A stretch of 10,995 bases of DNA from Alphaproteobacteria bacterium (GTDB lineage: Bacteria; Pseudomonadota; Alphaproteobacteria; SMXP01). The DNA lies in NCBI GenBank assembly GCA_028280675.1, contig JANQLI010000367.1, positions 1-10,995 of the forward strand, given 5' to 3'. Shown piece by piece: positions 1 to 6,046 of the stretch (position 1 is its first letter; the number at the start of each line of letters is the position of its first letter). The notes below the pieces were generated by a model, which saw only the letters and a program-made list of their open reading frames with translations, did no database searches and was not told where the DNA came from. The translations under genes and the position numbers were made by a program.

Positions 1-546
1 TTCCAAGGCGGCGAGCACCGCAATCGTGCCAAACATGCCGCCGGTGACATCAATCACAGAGGCCCCGGCGCGCAATGGCCGTCCTGGCGGCCCGGTCATA
101 TAGGCGAGGCCGCCCATCATTTGCGTCACTTCATCAAGGGCTGCGCGGTTTTCATACGGGCCGGTGAGAAACCCTTTGGCGTGACAGAAGATCACACCGG
201 GATTGTCGTCTTTTAGGTCGTGATAACCGAGTTTGAGCTTTTCAATTGTGCCGGGGCGGAAATTTTCCACAACAACATCGGCTTGTAAGCAGAGATCGCG
301 GGCGATCTTATGCCCCTTCGGATCTTTCAGGTTGAGGCATACGCTCTTCTTGTTGCGGTTGTACATGGCGTAATACCCAGCGCCCGAGCCTTTGAGTTTG
401 CGGGTCGCATCGCCGCCCACGGGCTCAATGCGCACCACATCCGCGCCCATATCGGCCAGAATCACGCCCACCGCCGGGCCCATCACCATATGGGTGAACT
501 CCACAACACGGATACCAGAGAGAGGAAGGTCAGAGTTTGTGCTCAT
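1..546 (-). CDS. CaiB/BaiF family (class III) CoA-transferase, N-terminal 182 residues
   Basis: This is the amino-terminal part of a class III CoA-transferase, which moves CoA from an acyl-CoA donor to a free carboxylic acid in the cytoplasm. The reading frame is open from the ATG at 546-544 to the window edge; the rest of the protein is missing. Family landmarks, in order: an SGIRVVEF opening strand, the ILADMGADVVRIE Rossmann-type segment, NRNKKSVCLNLKDPKG, ENFRPGT, and an RPLRAGASVIDVTGG segment. Asp166 in that last segment aligns with the catalytic Asp of formyl-CoA transferase (Asp169). An AAGG lies about 12 nt before the start, a rather long spacing. The gene is divergent from HMG-CoA lyase, 194 bp apart, so the acid substrate may be a branched dicarboxylate such as 3-hydroxy-3-methylglutarate. 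That substrate is inference. The family assignment is firm. Confidence 0.93.
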   Translation of the reverse strand, partial: MSTNSDLPLSGIRVVEFTHMVMGPAVGVILADMGADVVRIEPVGGDATRKLKGSGAGYYAMYNRNKKSVCLNLKDPKGHKIARDLCLQADVVVENFRPGTIEKLKLGYHDLKDDNPGVIFCHAKGFLTGPYENRAALDEVTQMMGGLAYMTGPPGRPLRAGASVIDVTGGMFGTIAVLAALE

Positions 547-740
547 TCAGATTAGATACCTTGTGAAAACGTCAGAAATGTCTTGGCCTTACAGCCATGG
601 GGGTTTTATGACATAGGCAGACGGCCAGGGAAACCCGCCAGAAACCTAGGGGGCCTCTCATGTGCGAGGGTTGGTCACGTGGTGCTGAAACGTGGCCTTG
701 CGATGCCTATATATAAAGCCTGGATAAAAAGGTAATGAGA
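547..740. promoter_or_regulatory. Divergent intergenic region with candidate promoter for HMG-CoA lyase
   Basis: This gap separates the two divergent starts and must hold both promoters. A TA-rich hexamer (TATATA at 708-713, or TATAAA at 712-717) could be a -10 for the plus-strand gene, but I see no good -35 at 16-18 bp. The word ACGTGG occurs twice in direct orientation, at 677-682 and 690-695, 13 bp apart. It sits where an upstream operator could lie. No known regulator motif, such as a LiuR-type palindrome, is recognised. Confidence 0.3.
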
Positions 741-1685
741 ATGAACAGTCAGATCGATATTGAAGTCAGTGAAGTCGGCCCGCGCGATGGCTTGCAAAGC
801 ATCAAAGCCATCATGCCCACAGAGGATAAGAAGAAGTGGGTCAGTGCGTTGGCCGCGGCGGGCCTGCCGGAAATCGAAGTTGGCTCATTCGTGCATCCGA
901 AAATTTTCCCGCAGCTTGCCGACACTGCTGAGATCGTCAAGCACGCGCGCAGCATTTCCGGCTTGCAGGTGGCGGTGCTGGTGCCGAACTTGAAAGGGGC
1001 GCAAATGGCGGTTGAAGCCGGTGCACATAAAATCACCATCCCGCTCTCGTGTTCCGAAGAACATTCCATTGCCAATGTGAACCGCACGCACGCGCAAATG
1101 TATGATGAAACCCGCGCGATTGCCGAGCTGATTAATGCTCAGCCTGCAGAGGATCGCCCGAAGTTCGAAGGTGGTTTGTCCACGGCTTTTGGCTGCACCA
1201 TTGTCGGCGAAGTGCCGGAGGAGAAAGTGGTCGAGGTGGCGGAAAATTTGATGGAGTGCGGCTGCGCCGAGGTGGGCATTTCCGACACCACTGGATATGC
1301 TAATCCCGCCACGACAAAATCTTTGATCCGTAAAGTGCGCGCCGCTGTCGGTGAAGACGCTTGCACCGGCATTCACATTCACAACACGCGGGGCTTAGGT
1401 CTCGCAAATGCTTTGGCTGCTTTGGAAGAAGGCTTGACGACCATCGATAGTTCCATGGGCGGTATTGGCGGCTGCCCGGCGGCGCCGGGCGCATCCGGCA
1501 ACATCGTCACCGAAGACTTGGTGTTTATGTTGGATAGCATGGGCCTCAAAACCGGGATCGATCTCGACAAGCTGATGAACGTTCGGGACTTGGTGAAAGC
1601 CTCACTGCCGGGCGAGCCGCTTTACGGCTTCACTCCCGATGCGGGCATCCCCAAAGGCTACAAGCCGTTTGCGGGGGCGCTTTAG
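741..1685 (+). CDS. Hydroxymethylglutaryl-CoA lyase (DRE-TIM metallolyase family)
   Basis: HMG-CoA lyase cleaves 3-hydroxy-3-methylglutaryl-CoA to acetyl-CoA and acetoacetate, the last step of leucine catabolism; relatives act on similar acyl-CoAs. The 314-residue protein carries the family's key sites: EVGPRDGLQ with Arg15-Asp16, the metal-binding HxH at His212 and His214 (IHIHNTRG), and the signature loop GGIGGCPAAPGASGN with active-site Cys245, Asn254 and Glu258. These match human Arg41-Asp42, His233/His235, Cys266, Asn275 and Glu279 in spacing. The length suits a bacterial or mature mitochondrial lyase without a targeting peptide. I chose the ATG at 741 because AAGG (729-732) lies 8 nt before it; an in-frame ATG at 735 would leave only 2 nt. 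The divergent CoA-transferase could supply its CoA-ester substrate. A sibling specificity such as citramalyl-type lyase cannot be excluded. Confidence 0.94.
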   Translation: MNSQIDIEVSEVGPRDGLQSIKAIMPTEDKKKWVSALAAAGLPEIEVGSFVHPKIFPQLADTAEIVKHARSISGLQVAVLVPNLKGAQMAVEAGAHKITIPLSCSEEHSIANVNRTHAQMYDETRAIAELINAQPAEDRPKFEGGLSTAFGCTIVGEVPEEKVVEVAENLMECGCAEVGISDTTGYANPATTKSLIRKVRAAVGEDACTGIHIHNTRGLGLANALAALEEGLTTIDSSMGGIGGCPAAPGASGNIVTEDLVFMLDSMGLKTGIDLDKLMNVRDLVKASLPGEPLYGFTPDAGIPKGYKPFAGAL

Positions 1686-1723
1686 AAAGCCCCCTCTCCC
1701 TTGAGGAAGATTTTAGTATAAGT

Positions 1724-1867
1724 CGGCCTTCGACCTTTCGAGACGCTCGCTTTGCTCGCTTCCCGGATCAGGTCCGGGACAGGCTCTCAAGATGAAGGCC
1801 TCATTCAACCATTTCCTTCATCCTGAGGAGGGCTGAAAGCCCGTCTCGAAGGGTTAAGGAAATGGTT
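1724..1867 (+). repeat. REP-like composite intergenic repeat, copy A
   Basis: This 144 bp element starts 39 nt after the HMG-CoA lyase stop and lies between convergent genes. It has two hairpin-prone modules. Module 1 (1724-1802) has GGCCTTC/GAAGGCC ends and an inner perfect stem TCCCGGA-tcagg-TCCGGGA (1761-1779). Module 2 (1807-1867) has 12 bp ends AACCATTTCCTT/AAGGAAATGGTT around an inner GGGCT-gaa-AGCCC. A 4-nt linker (attc) joins them. An inverted copy lies at 5502-5647. The style, with CTTCGAGACG and CCTGAGGAGG arms, resembles the dispersed REP-type elements common between genes in alphaproteobacteria. It encodes nothing and may act as a bidirectional transcript end. Confidence 0.9.
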
Positions 1868-1902
1868 GCATAAAGGTCTCCATAAAGGAGAAGGGACCAT
1901 TA

Positions 1903-2490
1903 TTAACCCCGCCCCTCCCGCCACATGGTCCAGATCGGCGGGCAACCGGGAACGGCTTCGACTTCTTCGACCACCTCAAAGCCAAACGTTTGATAGATCG
2001 CAACGTTAACCTCTTTCGAGCTTTCCAAATAACACGGCATGCCTTCTGCGTCCGCGCGCGCCAGCACAGGCGTCATCAATTGCTTGCCAATGCCGCGCCC
2101 TTGCCTGCCGGGGCACACGCCAATGGCATGCAAATAATAATGCGGCTCGCGCGGGTGTTTCGGTTGCACAACATTTCCAAAGCGCATGCCGCGGCGCAGA
2201 CCTTCAACCCCAGCAAAGCGGATCATATGCGTCATCATTGTCAGCATGCCCATCATGCCGGCCTTTTCATGCACCCCCGGCGGCAGCCACATCGTTCCAC
2301 CGCTATTGTCCGGCATGCGATGGCCGAATCCATCGCGCAAATAGACATAACGCGCAAGATCGGTGTAATGGGCGCGCATCGCCCGCTTGTTTTTGAGAAT
2401 CCACAGGTTCACCGGATCATCGGCAAAGGCGTCGGCAATGATCTCGCCGATCAGCGGCGCGTCATCAGGCGTAAGGTCGATCAGGGTCAT
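1903..2490 (-). CDS. GNAT family N-acetyltransferase
   Basis: A 195-residue acetyl-CoA-dependent acyltransferase of the GNAT superfamily, cytoplasmic, substrate unknown. The acetyl-CoA pyrophosphate-binding motif A is clear at residues 122-137 (AIGVCPGRQGRGIGKQ, the R/Q-x-x-G-x-G/A loop). Motif B follows at about 152-175 (CYLESSKEVNVAIYQTFGF), where GNAT proteins place the residues near the catalytic centre. The N-terminal half (DAPLIGEIIADAFADDP, then MWLPPGVHEKAG) resembles GNATs related to puromycin N-acetyltransferase, but resistance is not implied. The start ATG at 2490 has no obvious Shine-Dalgarno sequence. The gene is single, convergent with HMG-CoA lyase across repeat copy A, and divergent from the Sel1 gene. 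It therefore sits at one end of the segment bounded by the inverted repeats. Confidence 0.9.
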   Translation of the reverse strand: MTLIDLTPDDAPLIGEIIADAFADDPVNLWILKNKRAMRAHYTDLARYVYLRDGFGHRMPDNSGGTMWLPPGVHEKAGMMGMLTMMTHMIRFAGVEGLRRGMRFGNVVQPKHPREPHYYLHAIGVCPGRQGRGIGKQLMTPVLARADAEGMPCYLESSKEVNVAIYQTFGFEVVEEVEAVPGCPPIWTMWREGRG

Positions 2491-2531
2491 GTTGCGACGT
2501 TACGGGATGGGGAATCCTGCTTCAAGGCCCG

Positions 2532-2654
2532 AAAAACCGCAAAAATTTCACATTTCTGGGGCTTTGAAAGCGCGACAAATGGTTAACAAAGCGTTAAACT
2601 ATCGCCGAGGAGTGGCATGTGCTCCGGAAAAAGCATTGGATTTCTGCGGTTTTT
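2532..2654. repeat. 10 bp inverted repeat in the GNAT/Sel1 intergenic region
   Basis: AAAAACCGCA (2532-2541) is matched by its exact complement TGCGGTTTTT (2645-2654), enclosing about 100 bp that includes the CtrA-like box. The arms are partly A/T homopolymer, so this may be chance. The rest of the 2491-2799 gap holds no gene I can support. Confidence 0.3.
2583..2597. promoter_or_regulatory. Candidate CtrA-type box (TTAA-N7-TTAA)
   Basis: TTAA-CAAAGCG-TTAA is an exact match to the TTAA-N7-TTAA consensus of CtrA, the alphaproteobacterial cell-cycle response regulator. It lies 93 bp from the GNAT start and 203 bp from the Sel1-gene start I prefer (116 bp from the first in-frame ATG), so it could serve either divergent gene. 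The match is seen directly; CtrA control is inference. Such a box arises by chance fairly often in AT-richer gaps. Confidence 0.4.
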
Positions 2655-2799
2655 GATTGTCCGGGGATAGGGGCGCATCAAGGGCTGGCGGCCAGAAGTG
2701 TAGAGACGCGCGATGGTTTTGAGTTTAGGGGGCGGGACCTCGGAGACGGGATGGCGGCGGCGCCGTTATCGCAGAAACACGCGCACGGTCTTTCATAGT

Positions 2800-4347
2800 A
2801 TGGGCCTTCATAAATGTCTTGCTGGATGGAGTATTGTCCTGGCCTTGGCCATAACGGGTCTGCCCAGCACGGCGCGTGCAGGGTTTGCCGATGGCTGTCA
2901 GGCGTTTCATTTTGCCGTTGAAAGTTATCGTTCTGGCGCAGCGCAAAAGCCGGATGTGGATTTAGGTGTGACCACTCTCGATTCGGCGATTGCGCTTTGG
3001 CGGCGCAGCGCTTGGATGGAAGACGATTTGCTGTCGCAATATTGGCTTGGCATGCTCTATCGCAATGGTCTCGATCTCAACACGCTCACAACAGTGGGAG
3101 AGACGCCTGATTGTGTCAGCCAGTTTTATACATTCGATCTTCGCCCCTATGGCGCCGATAGTCCGTACACGATCTATCAAGAGCGGGTGGAGGCGGCGAC
3201 CTGGTTCTTCATGGCGGCGATCAATCCGACAACCGGCGGGCCATCGAATCTTCTTCCCGCAAAGATCAATGAATACCGCCAATCGGCGGCCTCATCCCTG
3301 GCAACCATTATTTCATCTTTTGGCACGGAAGAGCTGCGCGAAGTGGAGCAGCGCGTGCAGTATATCCTTTCCAAACGCCGGGCCGAGGGGTATCTGCGTC
3401 TCGCTGAGATTTACGACAAGCGCGGACGCGCGACTGGAGACGGCCTTGGAACTGTGGGCGCAGGCGGGCAGCCTTTAGATGAGCTTGTCGAGCAGCAACG
3501 GGCAACCGAAAAGCCGCAATCCGAGCAAGAGCGCATTCTCTGCACTTTTTTTGGCATTAATTGTCCTCCCCCACCACCACCCGATCCGGCGCCCGGCGAT
3601 CAAGCTGGGGCTGGCGATAATTGGCTGGGCGCGGATATTCTCAGTTTGATTGCCCGGCCGAACAATATCGATGCGCTGACCTTTTATACGCTTGCGGCGA
3701 ATGAAGGCCATCCGCTGGCGCGCCTTTTGTTGGTTGAACTCACATCGTCGATTGGCTTTGAGGACCCCAGCGTCACCATCGCGGCGCAGAAATCCGAAAA
3801 GTGGCAAGCCCCGTTTGAATATTATCCCGGCGGTTATGACTTCTATCCGCTTGGCCATCGCGACGATTGGATGACCGATTGGACCAGCGCGGAATCCTTA
3901 TGGGCGCTCTCCGGGGCGCTCAAACGGGTCGATGCCAACCTCAACGAAAGCCACATCATGCATGCCTTGCGCACGCTGGGGTATTACAAAGGGTCAAAAG
4001 CCAAAGCCTATCAAGCCTTCCAGAAAGATTTAGGCGAAAGGCCCACCGGCGAATTGACGCCGCTGCAAACTGTCCGTTTGTTGCAAAAATCCGCCGACAC
4101 CGGCGATCGTGTGTCGCAAGTCACATTGGGAACCATGTATGGCAATGGCTGGGGTGTGCCGCGGTCCCTGGCGCGGGCTAAATTCTGGTTTGAATTGGCC
4201 GCTAAACAAAATAGCGCCGAAGCGCATCTCAATTTGTATCGCACCTATGACTTTGAAGGAGATGCGCGCCGGGCGGACTATCATTTAGGGCAAGCCTGTA
4301 AACTCAACCGCAGCCTTGTCGCGGCGAAGGGGGGTACATGTCGTTAA
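2800..4347 (+). CDS. Exported Sel1-repeat protein with peptidoglycan-binding-like region
   Basis: Predicted secreted or periplasmic protein of 515 residues, specific function unknown. A signal peptide (1-27: short HK n-region, hydrophobic SIVLALAITGL core, AxA-type STARA end) supports the ATG at 2800. The frame is open further up to an ATG at 2713, adding 29 Arg-rich residues; neither start has a good Shine-Dalgarno sequence. A clear Sel1-like repeat lies at about 437-472 (VTLGTMYGNGWGVPRSLARA then FWFELAAKQ), with weaker ones at 78-91 and 287-316. Residues 379-429 (HALRTLGYYKGSKAKAYQAF, then FQKDL, TGELTPLQ) resemble a degenerate PG_binding_1 domain. A Pro run (256-261) splits the protein. 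The mature chain has six Cys, compatible with disulfides. Sel1 proteins usually act as helical scaffolds for protein contacts. The gene overlaps the beta-helix gene by 10 nt, so the two are probably co-expressed partners. Confidence 0.82.
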   Translation: MGLHKCLAGWSIVLALAITGLPSTARAGFADGCQAFHFAVESYRSGAAQKPDVDLGVTTLDSAIALWRRSAWMEDDLLSQYWLGMLYRNGLDLNTLTTVGETPDCVSQFYTFDLRPYGADSPYTIYQERVEAATWFFMAAINPTTGGPSNLLPAKINEYRQSAASSLATIISSFGTEELREVEQRVQYILSKRRAEGYLRLAEIYDKRGRATGDGLGTVGAGGQPLDELVEQQRATEKPQSEQERILCTFFGINCPPPPPPDPAPGDQAGAGDNWLGADILSLIARPNNIDALTFYTLAANEGHPLARLLLVELTSSIGFEDPSVTIAAQKSEKWQAPFEYYPGGYDFYPLGHRDDWMTDWTSAESLWALSGALKRVDANLNESHIMHALRTLGYYKGSKAKAYQAFQKDLGERPTGELTPLQTVRLLQKSADTGDRVSQVTLGTMYGNGWGVPRSLARAKFWFELAAKQNSAEAHLNLYRTYDFEGDARRADYHLGQACKLNRSLVAAKGGTCR

Positions 4348-5486
4348 GTATGGGAAAGATGAGTATGATGAAACGCCTCACATGCAGCAGTCTTTTGGCG
4401 CTGGTCATGGCGCTTGGACTGTCGGCGCAAGATCGCGCCGTGGCGCAATCAAATGATGGGCCGACCTTTGATTTGCCGCGCGTGCCCGGTGTTGGCGCGG
4501 TGCCGTCGTCAGGATCGACGTCCGTGCGCGGCGCGATCACCGTGGGGCCGAAAGGCCGGTTTAAATCCATCAGAGCTGCTGTGCAGGCTTTAGGGCCGGG
4601 CGCCACGCTTTCGGTTGCGCCAGGAACCTATTCCAGCAGTTTGGTGCTCACCGAGCCGGTCAGCATTATCGCGCAAACGCCCGCATCAGACAATTGCACG
4701 GCGTTGGCGCGGTGCACGCAAATCATTCCTGACGACAATAAAGTGTGCATCACCATTCGCATGAAAAAACCGCAAGACCGCGTGCGTTTGTCCGGGTTGA
4801 AAATCACCCCGAAAGGCTCGTATCGCAGTCAACCTTGCATCATTCTTGAGCAAGGGTATCTGGTGCTTGAAAATTCGATTATTCAGTCTACGAAGCATTA
4901 CCCTGTTGTGGTTTTGCGTGGCGGTGAATCGCGTATCCAAAATAATGATATTCAGGGCGGTTTGGTAGGCGTGCAAGTGGACGTGGCGTCACGCTCCGTC
5001 CTTGGCGAAGAAGCCGGACATTATTTGATTGGCAACCGTATCGAAAACAATGAAACCGGATTACGGGTCAATTATTCGACCAAGACATTTGCCTTTCTCA
5101 ATCTCATTTCCAATAACAGCACCTATGGGATTGCGGTTTATGATGGCGGTGGTTATTACGCGGCCAATGGTATTGGCGGCAACGGCCAAGGGGGCATTTA
5201 TATCGGCCCCAATGATCAAGGACCGATCTTTGCATCGAACACGATAAATTTTAATGGGGCGTCGGCCATCACCACCCATGCGGGGGAGCGCGCCCAATTC
5301 CAAAGCAATACGATCTGTGGCAATGGTGGCCTTGCCTTCAGCACAATGGCGTCCTCCCTTGAACAAGCGCTGATGAATCCTGCTTTGGGGAACATTGTGT
5401 TTGATAATCCCGTGGGGAGTAACGCAAGCGGTGGTTTGTTCCGGCGGTCGCGCAATCAAGAAACGTCGTGTCCATCTGTGCCGTAA
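4338..5486 (+). CDS. Exported right-handed beta-helix repeat protein
   Basis: A 382-residue predicted periplasmic or secreted parallel beta-helix protein. A signal peptide is visible (MKRLTCSSLLALVMALGLSA, ending near AVAQ at about residue 37). Residues 66-113 have the entry pattern of pectin-lyase-like folds: ITVGPKGRFKSIRAAVQAL, then LSVAPGTYSSSLVL and VSIIAQ. PbH1-type rungs follow at about 165-335, several with Asn ladders: IQNNDIQGGLVGVQV, LIGNRIENNETGLRV, LNLISNNSTYGIAV, NTINFNGASAI, SNTICGNGGLAF. Six Cys remain after cleavage. I do not see the DPHD motif of AlgG-type epimerases or a clear lyase catalytic set, so polysaccharide binding or modification is only a guess. The start ATG at 4338 is preceded by an AAGGGGGG stretch and lies inside the end of the Sel1 gene (10-nt overlap), implying translational coupling. 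Confidence 0.87.
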   Translation: MSLSMGKMSMMKRLTCSSLLALVMALGLSAQDRAVAQSNDGPTFDLPRVPGVGAVPSSGSTSVRGAITVGPKGRFKSIRAAVQALGPGATLSVAPGTYSSSLVLTEPVSIIAQTPASDNCTALARCTQIIPDDNKVCITIRMKKPQDRVRLSGLKITPKGSYRSQPCIILEQGYLVLENSIIQSTKHYPVVVLRGGESRIQNNDIQGGLVGVQVDVASRSVLGEEAGHYLIGNRIENNETGLRVNYSTKTFAFLNLISNNSTYGIAVYDGGGYYAANGIGGNGQGGIYIGPNDQGPIFASNTINFNGASAITTHAGERAQFQSNTICGNGGLAFSTMASSLEQALMNPALGNIVFDNPVGSNASGGLFRRSRNQETSCPSVP

Positions 5487-5501
5487 CGGGAGACCTTTGC
5501 T

Positions 5502-5647
5502 AACCATTTCCTTAACCCTTCGAGACGGGCTTTCAGCCCTCCTCAGGATGAAGGAAATGGTTTAAAAAGAGGCCTTCATCTTGAGAGCCTGTCCCGGACC
5601 TGATCCGGGAAGCGAGCAAAGCGAGCGTCTCGAAAGGTCGAAGGCCG
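5502..5647 (-). repeat. REP-like composite intergenic repeat, copy B (inverted)
   Basis: This is the reverse complement of copy A and starts 16 nt after the beta-helix stop. Module 2 is 5502-5562, the linker (taaaaa) 5563-5568, and module 1 5569-5647. Reading both copies by eye, the 79-nt and 61-nt modules are identical; only the linker differs (4 versus 6 nt). It may serve as the transcript end for the Sel1/beta-helix operon. The following 5648-5731 should hold the symporter promoter; TATACC at 5694-5699 is a possible -10 without a convincing -35. Confidence 0.9.
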
Positions 5648-5731
5648 TTCTTATGTTAAGATAACCACCTCTAGCCATATCCGGTTAATTCCCTATACCA
5701 TGCCAACAGATTCGTTCGGGGAGAGGGACTT

Positions 5732-6046
5732 ATGACGCCAGAGACACGCGATCACGTATCCGCAGCCTATTGGCGGGCCAATTTAAAACTTGTCGGCGTG
5801 TTGCTGGCCATATGGTTTCTTGTCTCGTTTGGGGCAGGCATCTTGTTTGTCGATGTGCTGAATCAAGTTGACATCGCAGGCTTTCAGCTTGGCTTTTGGT
5901 TTGCGCAGCAAGGCGCGATTTATGTCTTTGTGATTCTCATTTTTGTTTATGTGCATCAGATGCATAAAATCGATGAACGCTTCGGCGTCGCCGATGATGA
6001 TGAGCCGGATTCCTATGATGTGATGGATGAAGAGGAACAAGGCTGA
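5732..6046 (+). CDS. DUF4212 protein, sodium:solute symporter small subunit
   Basis: A 104-residue inner-membrane protein of the DUF4212 family, the small partner of VC_2705-type sodium:solute symporters. Family features seen: the N-terminal AAYWRANLKLVGVLLAIWFL segment, two membrane helices at about 18-40 and 50-76, the conserved LGFWFAQQGAIYVFV stretch in the second helix, and a VYVHQMHKIDERFGV exit. The acidic tail (88-103, DDDEPDSYDVMDEEEQ) is probably cytoplasmic. The start is fixed by GAGAGGG (5721-5727), 4 nt upstream of the ATG. The stop overlaps the next start as TGATG, so the subunits are made together. Its mechanistic role is not settled in the family. Confidence 0.93.
   Translation: MTPETRDHVSAAYWRANLKLVGVLLAIWFLVSFGAGILFVDVLNQVDIAGFQLGFWFAQQGAIYVFVILIFVYVHQMHKIDERFGVADDDEPDSYDVMDEEEQG

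Noticed and set aside
1869..1888. Direct repeat CATAAAGG, two copies 12 nt apart
   Set aside because: Too short and only two copies; no array or regulatory context.
1990..2586. Long plus-strand open frame over the GNAT gene
   Set aside because: It mirrors the GNAT gene, and the translation has no domain pattern, while the minus-strand frame has a full acetyl-CoA motif.
4338..5486. Beta-helix protein as an AlgG-type mannuronan epimerase or pectate lyase
   Set aside because: The DPHD motif and a lyase catalytic set are not visible, and no alginate or pectin genes are nearby.
5500..5515. CTAACCATTTCCTTAA as a second CtrA box
   Set aside because: The spacing is 8 rather than 7 and the first half-site is imperfect; it is part of the repeat module's terminal stem.
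1724..5647. Inverted repeats as ends of a transposon
   Set aside because: No transposase or integrase lies between them, I see no target-site duplication, and the internal hairpins are typical of intergenic REP-type elements.
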